Below are positions 1 to 14,300 of a stretch of 64,000 bases of DNA, in pieces. The DNA is from Apus apus. Lineage: Eukaryota; Chordata; Aves; Apodiformes; Apodidae. The notes beneath the pieces are model-generated. The model was not told the origin of the DNA. It worked only from the letters and a program-made list of their open reading frames with translations, and did no database searches. The stretch lies in NCBI RefSeq assembly GCF_020740795.1, contig NC_067283.1:1701659-1765658 (forward strand). The letters run 5' to 3'. Every line of letters begins with the position of its first letter. The stretch's first letter is position 1. The translations under genes were made by a program, and so were the position numbers.

Positions 1-3000
1 CAATGCACAAATTAAAACACATCCCGTCCTTTTCCCTTTTAGCTTCCTGTATTGTAAGGTTCCTCAAGGGCATAGATCCCGGTGGGTTTGTCCTTTTCTT
101 TTCTTTTTTTAAAGGCAAATAACAAAGCAAATTGTTTTAGAAACCCTATTTGCACTGGTTTCGTAACCATCTCCCTGGGCTCTGTGGGTGTCTCATCTAG
201 TGAACAGGCCCAGATCTGTGTCTCGGCAAACGAGGTGGCTGGATGTGGGAGGGAGGGTGGGAGGGGAGAGCGGCGGCTTTGGGAGCACCGAGTATTTCAG
301 GGCTCGGAAGCCCAGAGGAGCTGCTGCTGCAGCTCTTACCACAGGGGACCTCTAATTGGCTGTCTTATGCAAGGTACGTTGCTCTACATGTTGTGTATTT
401 TTGGGTTTCATGTCCGGTGTTGGTTGGTTGGTTGTTTTCCTGGAGATCCTGAGGCTCAGTTTTATGTTCAGACAAGTACTGTAGGAGGGTGTGAGAGCAG
501 CCCTAGCAGGCGGAAGGGACTGGTGGAGGTGTAATGTGCTGTGACTAAAAGTCCTGAGGCAGAGTAAAGCTTGGGAGTGTTTTCTACAACTAGAAATTTT
601 ACCTGTGCAAGTGACCAAAGGTGTGGAGTGTGTTTTCCTGGAGTGTTGCGTGCACCCCTGTGCACACTGGCCTTGCATATAAAAAGTACTTTGTCTTTTA
701 CTTTGTCGTTAAGGTATTTAATTCCCAGTGTGGTCCAGACTTGTGGCATTAAATCTGCTTGCTCTCACCTTGTGTTTTCCAGAAGGGGATGCTGGAAGAG
801 CTTGTGCACGTGCTGTCCCTCTCCTGCAGGCAGCTGCCTGATCCTGTGTGTGTTGGGGCTTGCTCCTGGTTTGAGGGAGGGATTTTCCACTCGTGCCAGG
901 CAGCCTCGCCTGGCAATACAAGCCTGATGAAGTAAGGCTTGAAAAGTCTGCATTCGTGCTGGGGTTGCACAGCTTGCCTGGCAGAATAAACCCAATACCC
1001 AACTCATTAGTCAGGGCGAGAGAGGCTGATAAGCTCTTCTGGGTTTCTGCAAGGGAGGGAAGCAGTCAAAAGCTTGCAGGTGTCTTAGGTGTTAAGTGAG
1101 AAGTCTGGGTCAAAGGCTCAATTATAGGGGGACAGTAACACACTTGAGACTTGTTGAAAGTAACAAGCAACTGTGTGTTTGGAGCCAGAAGAGGAGGAGC
1201 TGTAGTTCACAGGAGGGCCTGTTTCTAAACTTTAGCTTAGTTTAATTTGGACCTGAACCAAAGCTGTTTCTCTTTGTGAAAATTTCCTATGGGCTAGAAG
1301 CTTCCTTGACCTTGCAGCTGCTTCCTGAACTTGGTAGTTTCATTACTGCTACTGCAATGACTTAAACTCCCAGTGAGCTGCAAGACAAGATTTTTGAGGA
1401 TCTGCAAGGAAAACAGGTAAATTTTTCTCTCAAGATCCTGCCTTCAATTTAGTAATGCCTTTTGGAGGCAAGTAATATAATCAAGTTCAAGAGGGATGAG
1501 AAAAATACAGGGACAATAGGTCCATAGGCAGATATTAGGAACAGGGTTACAGACTTTGAGATCTCTAATGTAGCAGTTGGTTGTTGGGGGAATACAAGAG
1601 GAATGGACCTCAGAAAGTGGCCAAGCTTATGTTTGTTCTCTAAGCAACAGCTGTTTTTCTTTCTGCCAGACTAGCCAGACCACTGGCATGACCTGGTCGG
1701 GTATTGTTTACATTCCTGTTGAATTGGAAAAGGCTCATGAAAAGTACTTTGGGCTCAACGAACAGGAATTTTCTTGTGAAATAGTTTTGTCAGAGCTTTG
1801 ACCAGCTCTTCAGGTCATCAAAAGACCTGGGTTTCAGAGCTCAAAGTACTTTAGTGAACTGTGGCACCTTGGAATGATGATCAGAGGTTAGGAAGCCCTG
1901 GTGACTTTGTAGGTCTGTTCTGCCTTCAGTGGCTTGTAATTTGTCCTCCAAGAACACCTGAAGGGTTTGATGAAACAGTAGAATTTTCCTGCTACACTCA
2001 GTCTTTGGTGAGGGCCCTGGGCACTAGAAGAGAGAGCAGGAAAAATCTGGCACTTCTTTAGTTGGGATAGTTTTTAGTGTTCCTGGACACGAGTGAGCTT
2101 CAAGGACCCAAACAGAAATCAGAGAAGGGCTGGATGTAGGAATTGAACTAATCCAGACCAGTCTTTTTTTTCCTCCATTCCTGTTCCTTTGTACAGATTT
2201 CAACCTTTCCCTGTTTCTGGCAGGAATTGGGGTGTTGAGAAGTGCTTGGGCTTTGCAGGGGCCACTTGGTAGGGCAAATCTGGGTAGCTTTGTACATGAA
2301 ATTTCATAGCCACACCTCATTTGATTTTGGACATTGTCTCTAGCAGAAGTAAACATCTGTGAGATGAGAGGAGAGGCAAGTAGTGGTGTCACAAGGCAGG
2401 GCAACTAGAGGATGGGTCCACAGTCTGACTTGTGAATATTTGATGGAACCAGCCATCTCAGAGTGGCTATTGTCACAGTTTTATGAGGATTTTCTGTCGT
2501 TTAGAGCAAAGGAAGTGAAATCTCCTCTGGGTCCTACACAAGTTCTGGAGGTCCTGAGTGGAGAGGCTGACTGGGGGGATGACTTTACTGTACATTGAAC
2601 TCCTTCTCATCTGTGGAGCAGTTCTGCAGCCAGCTTTCCCACTGTCCCAAAGGCTACTCCTCTAGTATAGTTTGTGCTTCTGAGTTGGTTTCAGGCTGTA
2701 ACTCAGACTGAAATTCAGGGTCTGACCCAAAACTCCTTCCATGTAGATGGTTAACTTGTAGTCTAAACCCCAGATGTGTAGCCCCCATCATTTGCCTTGC
2801 TTTTTGAGGCCATGCTGAAATCCCATTTGCTTTGGAAAAGCAGAGTGGGTGTATTGGGAATAAGAGGCCAAGGGAGAGAAGCTCCTGCTCCCAGAGCTGT
2901 GACAAAAAATTGTCCTTAGCTGTTGTCTTCTGACTTTCCCATATGCCTACTTCAGTGGAAAACTACTGAGTCCCCTCTTCTCACAGTCTCCTTTGCTGCC

Positions 3001-6000
3001 CTCAGACAACCTGTAGGTTTTTTCAGATTTGGTTTGGAGTTTCATCCAGTAGCCCCAAGTCATTTTTGCAACACCCAGTGTTGCATATGAGTTGCTGGGT
3101 CAAAATAGTTATGCTTCTACATGCATAATCTGCTTGCAAGTGATAATGATAGTCGGAGGAGCTACAAGGCCATGGGGGATTAAAACACTGTGGGCCTTAT
3201 TGTACTTGTCTTGTTATTAGCAAAGGCTGAGTGATATCCTTAACTGTGGTGAGAGTGATCTTCTCTAGCCTTAGTTGCCAACAAGTAAAGGGTCTTACCT
3301 TAGCTGTTTAGTTCTGTAGCTGGTATGGCCAAAGGTCAACTCATCTCACTTGTGTTGGATTAAATTGAGATTCTCATGTGCCTCTTTACTGGTTAAAAAG
3401 GGAGTCTGGGGTGGGTAGTGCAGCCTTCAGACACGCAGAAAGGGCAGATGGATTTTGTCCTTTTGAAAGCAACTGAAGATTTATGGCTGGTTTTATTTGA
3501 CTCGGGAGTGAGCTTCCTAAAGAAGGGTCATGAGCTTCCAGTTTGAGTTTGGGGAAGAAAGAAAAGATAGCTGGGTCAGGCAAAGATTGTGTAAAGCTTT
3601 TGCCTTGTTTGTCATTGCAAAAACAAAAACAAACAAAACATTAAAAAAAAAAAAGAAAAAAAAACACACACAAAAAAGGAAAAACACACTCCCTTCCTCC
3701 ACAAATAACTTCCTGCTTTTCCTGGGGTTTTTGGTGTTAAAGGTGGAAAAAGACAAAAGTCTAGGGAAAAAAACAACAAGGTTCTCCTTGAGATGAAAAA
3801 TCAATTATACATCCCCCATGTTTTTCTGAAGAGACTCCAGAATACTTGTTTGACCCTGGGTAAACTCCTGGTCACACACTGCTATCCTGAATTTGTTGAG
3901 AGTTTTAACGTTTGATATTTTATCAACCTTGCATTGTCTCTTCTTTCAGTGCTTGAGGTCCTGGCATGCAGGTAACTGACAACTGATTTTATGGCTGATG
4001 CATAAAATCAGCAATACCAAGCCAGGCTACCCCACCTATCTTAATGCAGAAGAACATGCCTGGAGAAGAGCAACACAAAAGCTGGAAATGGTTGTAATAA
4101 TGCTTCCTCCATTTGTGCTTCCTGCCTCCTCAGGGACTTCTTGAGCTGGAGAGTCGATGTCTTTGTCTTTATTAGCTTTTAATTGTTTTGTGTTTGGTTT
4201 TTTTTCCCCATGGACTTGTCCAGCTGCTTTTAAATGCATGTATAGTATTCTCATAGCAATATAGCAACTCCAGACTCTTGTGGCAGTGAGTTCTGTGGCT
4301 TAATTAGATGTGATGAGGTTGGATGTCCTGCTGTTTGTCCTGAGCTGGCCCCCTCACTTGAGGGTAGAGGTGGTTGTGCTGTGCTCCAAATACTTGCTGT
4401 GTGGTCTCATCTGTGTGTGAACTTGGACTGAATAAAATCCTGAGGGTCTTGTGCTCAGGGTAGGATTCTTGATGGGTTTGTTCATTTTGTAAACTATGTG
4501 GTGCTCTGTTCCTATCTGCTGTCATTGCTGTCCTGCTCAGTAGTTTTTCCTGGTAAAGAAAATGTTGAACCAGACTCACTAGTTCCTTCCCATGTCTGGG
4601 GTCTGCATGCTCCCTGTATCCTGTGCCATAAAGCTGAACCCAAGTAACTGCTACTTCTGTTGTTCTCTCCCTCCTTTTTATGCTGCTAAGGGCTATCTGG
4701 GGTTTTGGGGTTTTATTGTCTTTCTGCCCTATTTATTCCCAATTACCTCTTCACTTGCACACTGTGTCTCTGTCTGCTTATGAGGTGGCTCCAGTAAGTT
4801 GAACACTAATTCATCCTGAGTCATGATGATCTGAGGCCTGACAAGAGCTGAGCCTGAATGGGAGAATTTGCTCCAGCGTGTTGGTGTTGGTTAAACAAAG
4901 CCTGGAATTGTTTTTCCACATGACAGAGTGGTCTTTGTGCCAGCCTGAATGCAGGCTCCTCTGGAGAGTGACACGTGAAAGGGGGGATGTCTGTGGAAAC
5001 ACAATTAGGATGCATGAGGATACTTGGGCCTAGAGAAAAGCAGCAAAGATTGGGACAAAAAGAGGAGCCACATCTTGATGTTGGGCACCAGAGTTTGCCT
5101 CTGTGGCCTAAAGAGCTCCTGAGTTTATGGACTCTGAGCTGGCACTAATTGAATGGGGAGATCCCACCCTGCTCCTCAGCTTGTTTATGTGATGCTACAT
5201 TAAACTATGCTGAGGAACAGAGCTAGGTTAAATAGTAATCTGGAAAGGAAGATGAGGGTCCATAGTCCAAACTCAAACACATCTTTCCTCTCTTCCCTCC
5301 AACCCTTAGTGCTAAACTATTTATTCCCCCAGATGTTGAGCTGACCTAGGGGAGGCAACAGCTCATTAGGTCTATGTTAATTCTGGTTTAAGGTCCTGAG
5401 ATTTACCATGACATGATGTGACATAAAGTGCTGAGCTGCATTAACTCAGTCTAACAATAAACATTCAATAAGTTTCTCTGTTAGTTTCTGAGGGAGAAAC
5501 TTGCTACTGTCAGGTTTAGTGCAGAACTTTCTGTTATTCTGCCCTGTAATGCTCATCCTTTAGAGCTATAGACTCCTTGGGGAAAGACATGATGCTCATG
5601 AGAAAGATGAGTGAGTAGTGAACAGCAAGGGAGGAATTCTGGACACCTAGAAGACAGCCTGGCAAGAGAGTCTTACATTTCAAATATTATGGGCTGTAAC
5701 CTGCTGCAAAGTGGAGAGGCATTTATCAGTCCAAGTGCCCATGTCTATGCTGCATTCTTAGATGGGTTTAGATGCTTTAGTTAGAAACAACACCATTACT
5801 GGCATGAAGTAAAGTGGCCTAGAGAGTGAAAGGCAACGTGGGAGGAGGAGTTTGAGGTTTACCCTGGAGAAGTTTCTTTAGCACTTCTCAGCTTCAGTTT
5901 TAGAATGTTTCTTACTTCTGAACTAGAGCTTGAATTAAAGCAGCTTCACCCCTGCATCTGCAAAGATTATATACTCATTTGAGACACAGGCTGTGGTAGG

Positions 6001-8561
6001 AAGGAACTTCATCATCTGCATGGCAACAATAACCTCTGAAAGGGAGGGGAAGGGAAAGCTTGGCCTGTTTGGGGACTCTATGTGACAAATTGATGGACTG
6101 GTCTCATTTCTGAGAACGCTGGTAGTAGAAATACTATGAACCGCATGGATGGATGAAATCGGAAGGGCTGTGAAGGTTCAATGCCCTTTAGGATGAGTGA
6201 TGCAGGGAAAAAGAAGATTTTTAGGAGGGGAGGAACTGCAGCAAACACGGTCCTGGCATTTACTTCCCAGATGGCTTGGTATGAAAATGCCCTGAGCACT
6301 GCCTAAATGTGACATAGTTCACAACAAGTTTCTCCCATCTGAGAAGTGTTTTTGTTGGCTGGTAATCTTAACTTCAGCACACAAGGGGATTCACAAGAGG
6401 AAGATGGAAAATGGACAGTCTTTCTGTGGATGTCCAGTTTGTTCCTTAATGTGCAGGAGCTGATAAGATTGTGTGACTAGGTGTGTGTTTCCATCAGAAC
6501 CTTTGTGTCATATCTAAAATCTGTGGGGCTTTCCAGACATTTTCCTGGTGGAACAGCTGCCTCAGAGCTACAGACTCCAAAGTAGAAAAGGGTTCTATGC
6601 AAAGTGGACCATGAAGCTTAGCATTTTATTAAAAGGCCTCTCTGCTTGGTTTCCTCTCTGCTCCACGCACCCATCTGAAAATTTCCTGAAGCTGGATGTA
6701 ACAACTGGTTGTGACTCCTCAAGACTTGTAGTTCCTTGCTGAAATGTGCATTTAGCAACTTTGGAGAGACCCTACCATGTTCCTCCAGATGACTCAGGCT
6801 GCTCCTATCTATTGGATGTTCAGCAACAGTTATGTTGCCATTAGCTGCTGCATCACCCTTTTTCCTGCCCCATTGTCAGGCTTAGCAGACAGGCCAAGAC
6901 CATGATGAGTTACCAAGATCTGGTGAATCCTATAGAAGTTATTTCTCCAGGTCTTTTCCCTGTTTCTACACAAGTACTACTGTGTGTCCTGCAGTGTGTC
7001 CCTTCTCTCATTACAGGCCTGTGCTGTATGGCTTTCTTGCAGCTTCATTTAGGGAGAAGAAACAGATACAGTCTCTGTGTGATTCTGTCTCTCTCATAAT
7101 TTGAAAATTGTTCTCCTAGGGATATCTCCTAATTCCTCATGGGAGCCTGAAACAGGCTGGCAGCTGTTTTCTTTTGCTAGTGGAAGTCTCCATCTTCAGA
7201 CAGTAGACTTTCTGATTTTGTACATAAAACCGGGTGCTATCATGCTCTGTGCACCAACTGGACCCTTCCTTGGAGGTGCATCTCCTGCAGTTCTGGCCAT
7301 CATGAGCACACTATCTTCAAAGGTCTTGACCCCCTAGGAACAGAGCCCTCCATGAAAAGCAGACTAAAGCCTTGTGAGTGGCTCTGCTCAGACTTGCCTT
7401 GCCCTTCATGGAGCAAACACAGGATTACGAAACCTGTGAGTCTCATGAAAGCTGTGTTCAAGCTGGGGGAAAGCAGCATGTGACAGCCCCAGGTTTCTGC
7501 TCCATGCTTCCCACTGGCACAGTCTGCATGCAGTTTTTCACACATATGAATGTACTGTGTGACCTCCAGATGCTCCTGGACAGTCCTAGATGCTTTCTTT
7601 GCCCTCTGTGGCTGAGCCAGCTTTGGTTTTGTTCACTAAGTGGTGAACTTCAAATCTTCTTTGCCTGACTGGGCTAAATAAGTCTGCAAATGCTGTTCTC
7701 ACCAGGCTGATGGGGAAAGCCTGGAAATAGTGGTTGAAACTCATGCTTACCTTATTGGGTGATGTGATGTGGCAACTTAGGTCTTTTTGTGGTGCCGGAA
7801 GGGCTGTTTTGAAAGCTGAGTGATGCTGCTCACCCGCTCAGCAAACGATCCCTGACTATCATGTTCAGGCTGGAAATAACCCACAAATTTACTCAGGAAG
7901 AGTGAGAACATGATTGCTAAAAACACCAAAACCAACAGCAAACCCAAACCAAAACAGTGTTTCATCTGTGTCAGGTTATACTGGAAAAGAGTAGCCAAAT
8001 GTTTGTTTCTTGCTGAGTTAGCCTGGGTGTCTGCAGGGGTTTCTCAGCTCACTGCACCAGGGGAATGTTTTGGGGTCATCCCCATAAGGTCTGAGGTCAT
8101 GTCTTCATGGGTAGTAGACCCTCAATGAACCAGGATTGCAGATGGGCAGGAGACAGTGTGGGACCACCTGATGGTTGGAAAGGGTGATGCTGCACCAGGG
8201 TCTACCTGGGATATACCTACTACTTCTTCCTGGTCACCATTACAGCAGTAACCTATTAACACTTAAGCTGGGGCAGAGATGTTCCTGTGGTGTTGTGCAT
8301 GTGGAGGAGGCTCCTCAGCCTCTGCTCATGGACTATCATGGTCCTGTGAAGCAAAGCTGTGGGTATCTGCACCCTTATTTTGAGTCATTCAGTTCAAACT
8401 AAGCCATCTGTATGTTATTAATGGGTGGCTTCTCTGCTGGCTTTGAGAAGAGTTTGGGAAGACTCTGAGTTTGGCATATAGCATCCATTCTTCTTGTTTT
8501 GCACAAGATAAAACATTGTCTTTCAGAATTAAATAAGGACAAGGTGGACAACAAGCCCCTC
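1..8561. other. Intergenic or 5' flanking DNA, no gene recognised
   Basis: I see no recognisable protein, RNA gene or CR1 copy in this stretch. The open frames are short, lack family resemblance and are not joined by convincing splice sites. It lies upstream of the first coding exon of ALS2CL, so it may hold that gene's promoter and non-coding first exon, but nothing in the sequence fixes their position. An A-rich tract is listed separately. Confidence 0.5.
3619..3690. repeat. A-rich low-complexity tract
   Basis: This is a run of A broken by single C and G bases (AAAAAC and ACACAC pieces). It is simple sequence; it could be the decayed tail of a retroposed element, but no element body is recognisable beside it. 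Confidence 0.6.
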
Positions 8562-8712
8562 TCATAGAATCTTTAAGCTTGGAAAAGACCTCAGAAATCA
8601 TCAAGTCCAACCACCAACCCAACACCACCATGCCAAATTAACCATGTCCTGAAGTGTCATGTCTACATGTTTTTTGAACACCTCCAGGGATGGTGACTCT
8701 CATAGCAGAGTG
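8562..8712 (-). repeat. CR1 LINE, 3' end fragment
   Basis: It starts with the reverse complement of the CR1 terminal repeat (TCATAGAATC), followed by the TTGGAAAAGACC and CATCAAGTCCAACC blocks of the CR1 3' end. It is 5' truncated and diverged. Confidence 0.85.
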
Positions 8713-10275
8713 ATCTGAAATAATGGAATCTTCTTCCCTTCTTCAAAAAAAAGACAAAAATAGTCAGGCTTCAAAAAATAAAAATAACCTCCCCCAGACT
8801 GTTACTCAGTGGGTCTAACACGACCTCGCTGACTACCTGCTGGTCTGTTGAAGCATTTGAAAATGAATTGTTGCTCCATACCCTGCCTGCTTTTACTCCC
8901 TGATTAAGATACTTATGCTTAGAAATCTGAAATAAGCTGGAGTGCTTTCTAAGACCTGTAAGAAACAACTTGATCTTTTTGTCTGCGAGACAAGGGATGA
9001 AGTGGCGGCAAAAAAAAACCCTTTTAGATCTGTCCTGTCCTCTTGGTGCTCTGGGGTGAGTGCTGGCTGGCTGCTGGTTTGTTTTGGTTTTTTTCCTGCC
9101 TCAATTGCCTTCCTTGGGAGGGGCCAGAAGTTTAAATTCCAGCTTTTTGACCTCTCTGCATGCCTAGGGCTTTCCTCTGGGATGAATTACCAATGTTCCT
9201 GCAAAAAATAGCCTTATGGTCATGCAGACCTTGATGTATGAAAATTTGCAAACTACTGAGTTTATGGATTTTTTTAATGCTTCCCATTTTTCATGCAAAT
9301 GAAATTTAAGTAATTACTAACTCCTGTTACTACAGAGAAACCATGGTCATACATCTGGGCAGTCAGTTGTGTCTGGATCCAAACAACCACTTAAGCCAGC
9401 TAACCATTCAAACTGCAAAACATCCTTTGTTCTATGACCCCATTTCTTCCTGGCCTCCAGGATGCCCTGGAAAGGGAGATCCAAAGCTGAGTTCTGTGAC
9501 TTTAGGGAATTCAGACTCTTATTTAGCAGGGAATCCACCCACGTGTGAAGCTTAAAAAGTAGACTTTCCCACCTAACTTAGTCACTCCACCTGGGTGACA
9601 TTTTAATAGGCCATGCTGAGATGCTCAAGGTATTTCTTCCCATTAGAGTATGAAGTCAGGTCAGGCTTTTATGTCAAACTTCCTGACATATCAACACAAG
9701 GAGAATGATTCTCATCTATTGTTTGTAGAAATCAGGGTAGAGGTTCAGGATGTCTTTGAGTATGCTGGCAGCAGGTAGTTCTTTCTGGAAACAGAGCAAA
9801 GACTCTAGTCACTTCTCCATTAGTAAGTAAATAATGTTGAGCCCCATAGGCAAGTAGTTATGGCATAACCTATATATAGCTAAATCTCACTGCCTCCCAG
9901 AACAGGTCTACTATGGGCAAGCTTCCCATTTCATATGGTCCCTGGGCCATTTGAACCGTCTGGGAGAGGCACTAGTTGGCACATATCAGAACTGTGCCAA
10001 AGTCTCTGCCACCAATTTAGCAATGTAAATCTTTGCAGCACAGTGCCATCTCATTTGCTTACTCTTGTGTACGTAGCCTTTGAGTGTGCACTACAACCAG
10101 GCTAAGGATAAATGTGGACATCCCATATTTAGTCTCTTGAGTTTGCTAGTTTGCTTCACAAAGTTAAAAGAATCTGAGTTCAGTATTTTTATCACCATTA
10201 GTAGTATCAGCTGTTTCTGTCCATAGTGTCTTTACCATGTGGCCTTTTTCTAGTGCAGTCTCATTGGGGCCATTC

Positions 10276-10640
10276 ACCCTGGAGAAGAGAAGACTCTGTG
10301 GAGACCTTAGAGCACCTTCCAGTGCCTGAATGGATCCTGTGGGAAAGCTGGGGAGGGGCTATTTACCAGGGTGTAAAGTAATAGGATGAGGGGTAATGGT
10401 TTTAAACTAAAAGAGGGGAGATTTAGGTTAGAGATCAAGAAGAAAATCTTTCCTGTGAGGGTGGTGAGACACTGGAACAGGTTGCCCGGGGAGGTTGTGG
10501 ATACTCAGTCCCTGGCAGTGTTGAAGGACAGTTTGGAAAGGGCTTGTAGCAACCTGGTCTAGCGGGAGGTGTCCCTGCCCATGCAGGGGGGTTGGAGCTA
10601 GATCCTGAAGATCCCTTCCAACTCAAACCATTCTATGATT
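10276..10640 (+). repeat. CR1 LINE, 5'-truncated copy
   Basis: It carries the CR1 3' coding end and 3' UTR in sense orientation: the CCTGGAGAAGAGAAG block, the TTTTAAACTAAAAGAGG block, the CCCTGCCCATGCAGG block and the terminal CATTCTATGATT. Frames inside are remnants of the LINE ORF2 C-terminus. Confidence 0.92.
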
Positions 10641-11347
10641 AACTGTGTTCACTTCCTCTGTTATGTTTCTTTCTGGAGGCAAGGCTGGAAAGGAGGAAGC
10701 TCACGTGGGTTTCATGCCCTTTTTTTTAAAAAAAAAGTGCTGCCACTTCCATTTTAGGTAAACTTTCCTTGTTGACTCAGCATGTGACATGCCCAGCAGT
10801 GCAGTGTCCTGCTCAGAAAGGCATAACACCAGACGTCTGTTCTTCTGGAAGGCTGGAGGTCTGGGCATGGCTGGTGCAGGTCTGCAGCTCCATACAATAG
10901 CTTTTCAGGCCAAAAGGTGCAGACTGAGACACTCAGGCAGAAAACTGGTGAGAGATATAGGAAAAGATATTCTGCTTCATCCTTTGCTGTTTTGGACTTC
11001 AGGGATTTTCTTCTGGGAGAATGAAACTGGCACTAAGTAGGATTAACACATGATGAGAAGTGTAGAGCCTTTCTAGTCACGTAGAAGAGGTATTGTGGCC
11101 CACCTGAGATGATCTTCAATTGGGTTTTGAGGAAAATGGGCTGTAGCCTCAGTGGTCTTCTGAGACACCAGCTGATGTTGAGCTATTTTGTTTCCATTTC
11201 CCCTTCTAATTTTTCTAATGCTTTTTGAGGAGAGCCATTCCATCTCTCAAGAGCAGGAAAGGCTGATAGCTGACAGTGAGCACTGAAGCCTTGGTAGATG
11301 GATACTCTTGCAAAGGAGCTTATATGTCCCTTCTGTGTTGTGTCCAG
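10641..11347 (+). other. Sequence just upstream of the ALS2CL ATG exon
   Basis: The ALS2CL start-codon exon is preceded by a splice acceptor (TGTCCAG, ending at 11,347), so transcription starts further upstream and at least one non-coding exon precedes it. I cannot place that exon. Nothing else is recognisable here apart from a short A/T run near 10,720-10,735. Confidence 0.4.
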
Positions 11348-11350
11348 GAC

Positions 11351-14300
11351 ATGTGCACGGCTGAAGCAACTGCCTCTCTGCTCCAAGTGGAAGAAACCTT
11401 CTCATCATGCCTGGCACGGATAGATGCCCTCATCCTCAAGCCTCTGCTCCAGGCTGGTAGGTCAAAGCAGACTTTTTTTGTTGTTCTTGTCACTAGTTCT
11501 AGCCTTTAGTCATAGGCACACCTAAGAAGGGAATTATAATTTAAACTCCATAGCTGGGGACTTTTCTGGGGGCTGGTTTACAGAGTTCTTTCATTTAAGA
11601 GAGTGAGCTCTTAAGGATGCCTATGGCCAAGCTTAGGACTGTGGTTCCTGTCGTTTTCAGACATTAAGGGAGATTTAGGTTAGATGTCAGGAAGAAATTC
11701 TTTAGTGTGAGGGTGATGAGACACTGGCCCAGGTTGCCCAGAGAAGCTGTGGCTGCCCCATCACTGGAAGTGTTCAAGGCAAGGTTGGATGAGGCTTGGA
11801 GCAGCCTGGGCTGGTGGGAGGTGTCCCTGCCCATGCAGGGAGGTTGGAACTAGGTGATCTTTCAGGTTCCTTCCAACCCAAACCACTCTGTGATTCTAAC
11901 TAGTGTCAGTCCATATACTCACTTGAAGGCTTGTTTCCAGCATTGTGTGCAGAAATTCAAAATCCATCTTGTGTATATGCAACCCCTGAACTGTACCCAC
12001 CCTGCCTCCCTGCTCTTGCTCCAAGGTCATGTCTGTCTTTGAAGGTAAAACTTCTGGGTGCAGATTCTGAGCTGGCAGTAAATCAGAGTGGCTGCACTGG
12101 AACAACAAATTCATATAAATATTCACAAGCCTGTCTGGTCAAAAAGTGGTATGACTGGATTAGGCCCCTAGGGTGGATCCCTCTCATGTCACTGGAGTTC
12201 TGGTCTAGCCTCCAAGAAGACCAGGAGCAGCCCCTTGGGCCAGGGACTGACAATTTTCCTCATGTGCTCTTGTCTGAGCCCTGCAGGCTGCCCTGACCAC
12301 ATGCCCCACCAGAATGGGAAGCACAAAGCCCATGCAATTACTTGCAGGAACACAACCCTAACTAGTCATCATCTTCTTCCTCCCTGGCATCGTTTTCCTT
12401 GAAGCACATACGTTCTTTGCACTTAAAAGCACAAGGTTTCTTGGAGTCAAGAGTTTATGATACTCTTTTCCCCTGTTCTTTTCCTCGAAGAGCCTAGTGA
12501 CCAAAAGGGAAAGGAGAACTTTAAGCTCTTCCTGCTCCTGAATGATCGATTTCAAGCTCTCTGGAACCTCACAGAAGAGAATTACCGGATACTGAAACAA
12601 AAGTGCAGCACCTCGGAGTCATTCTGCATCCAGGACATTTACATAGTCTGGAAAGGAGACCTATTTCTAAGCCTCTACATCCAGTAAGTACAGAAGCACT
12701 TCAGTGTAGCATAAGAAACCAAATTTATCAACTAACTGGTTGGTTGGAACAAGTAATTTGTGTACTTGGTTTGTTTAGTCCTGCCCACTGGAATTCAGTT
12801 GTTAGGCAGGGGAAGTGATTGTGCTCAGTGCTCAGGACAGATGTTACAGAGCATAGGGAGTGGAACATCTCCCTTATGAGGAAAGGCTGAGGGAGCTGGG
12901 TCTCTTGAGCTTAGAGAAAAGGAGACTGAGGGGTGACCTCATCAGTGTTTACAAAAATGTAAAGGGTGAGTGTCAGGAAGATGGAGTTAAGCTTTTTTCA
13001 GTGGTGTCTAGTGATAGGACAAGGGGCAATGGATGCAAGCTGGAGCATAGAAGGTTCAGTGTGAATGTCAGGAAATTTTTTTTTTACTGTGAGAGTGACA
13101 GAGCCCTGGAACAGGCTGCCCAGAGAGGTTGTGGAGTCTCCTTCACTAGAGACATTCAAGACCCACCTGGACGCCTTCCTGTGTGATGTGCTCTAGCTGA
13201 CCCTGCTCTGGCAGGGGGGTTGGACTAGATGATCTTTCGAGGTTCCTTCCAACCCCTAGGATTCTGTGATTCTGTCTGTGCAGACAACATAACAAATAGT
13301 TTTTTTGTAGCTGTGATTATCCTTGAAAGACGTAGAATTTTTTTTTTTTTTTTCTTGCAAGTTTAAGGGTTTTTATGCATCTTAAAAATGAGAAAAGGAC
13401 AAGGGGAGAATTTGTGCCTGGGGAAATAATGAAAGCAAAGCTCTGGCTGTCATCAGGAACAGAAATGCATGCACAAACAGGTTTAAAGGACTTAAGGATG
13501 AGGGAAGGACAATGTCACCAGACAGTTCATATTATGTGTTTCTGCCACGTTTTTATGCTTTTGGCAAGGGATGTCATAGAAATTGATAGATGTAGCACGA
13601 TGTGAATAAAATACTGCCCTACTGCTGTTCCAATAAATGGCTGTTCCCTATCTGTTTATCAAAGTCACTGTATAACTCACACCCTAGCATGAAAAATGAT
13701 GAATAGACACCTGAGATGACATGAGGATCAGACAGTGTTCAATCTTTCTTTCAACACTTTGGCCACAAACGTGGCCAAGCCCTTGCCAGGTGAGCTTGTA
13801 TTATCTGTGCAGTTTGGCACCTAGGCAGGAATGGGAGATGGGCACCCTGGCTCCTGGACATTGCTGTTCATCTAGTCTTGGTTTCAATGGTTTTTATACA
13901 TGTGGAGGGAGGAGAAAGGAAGGACAACATGTAATTTTATTTTAACCTGAACAGCATCATTTTAGAAAAGTGATGCACAACAAGCTTTGCCTTTGTGTGA
14001 ATGAGGTTTGGAGCAGTGCACGTTGGGTTTTTTTTGGGAACAGATTCAGTGAATGAAAACGGTTTTGTCTTAAAAAGGCATCGAAAAGATGAAAACTTGT
14101 GCTTAGGTTTCAGATTGCACGAAGGAGAAGTTTATCTTAAGATCTCATTTCCCTTCATTTTGAAATTAAAACCTGTTCTTGTTGGGCGTCAGGCAAAAAA
14201 AAACACAAGAGCTGGTTCCTACCCACTGCTGCTGACTCACTCTGTGCAGTCCTGGACCTACACCTCCTCATGCTTATTAGAGTGATATAGCAGGCAGTAA

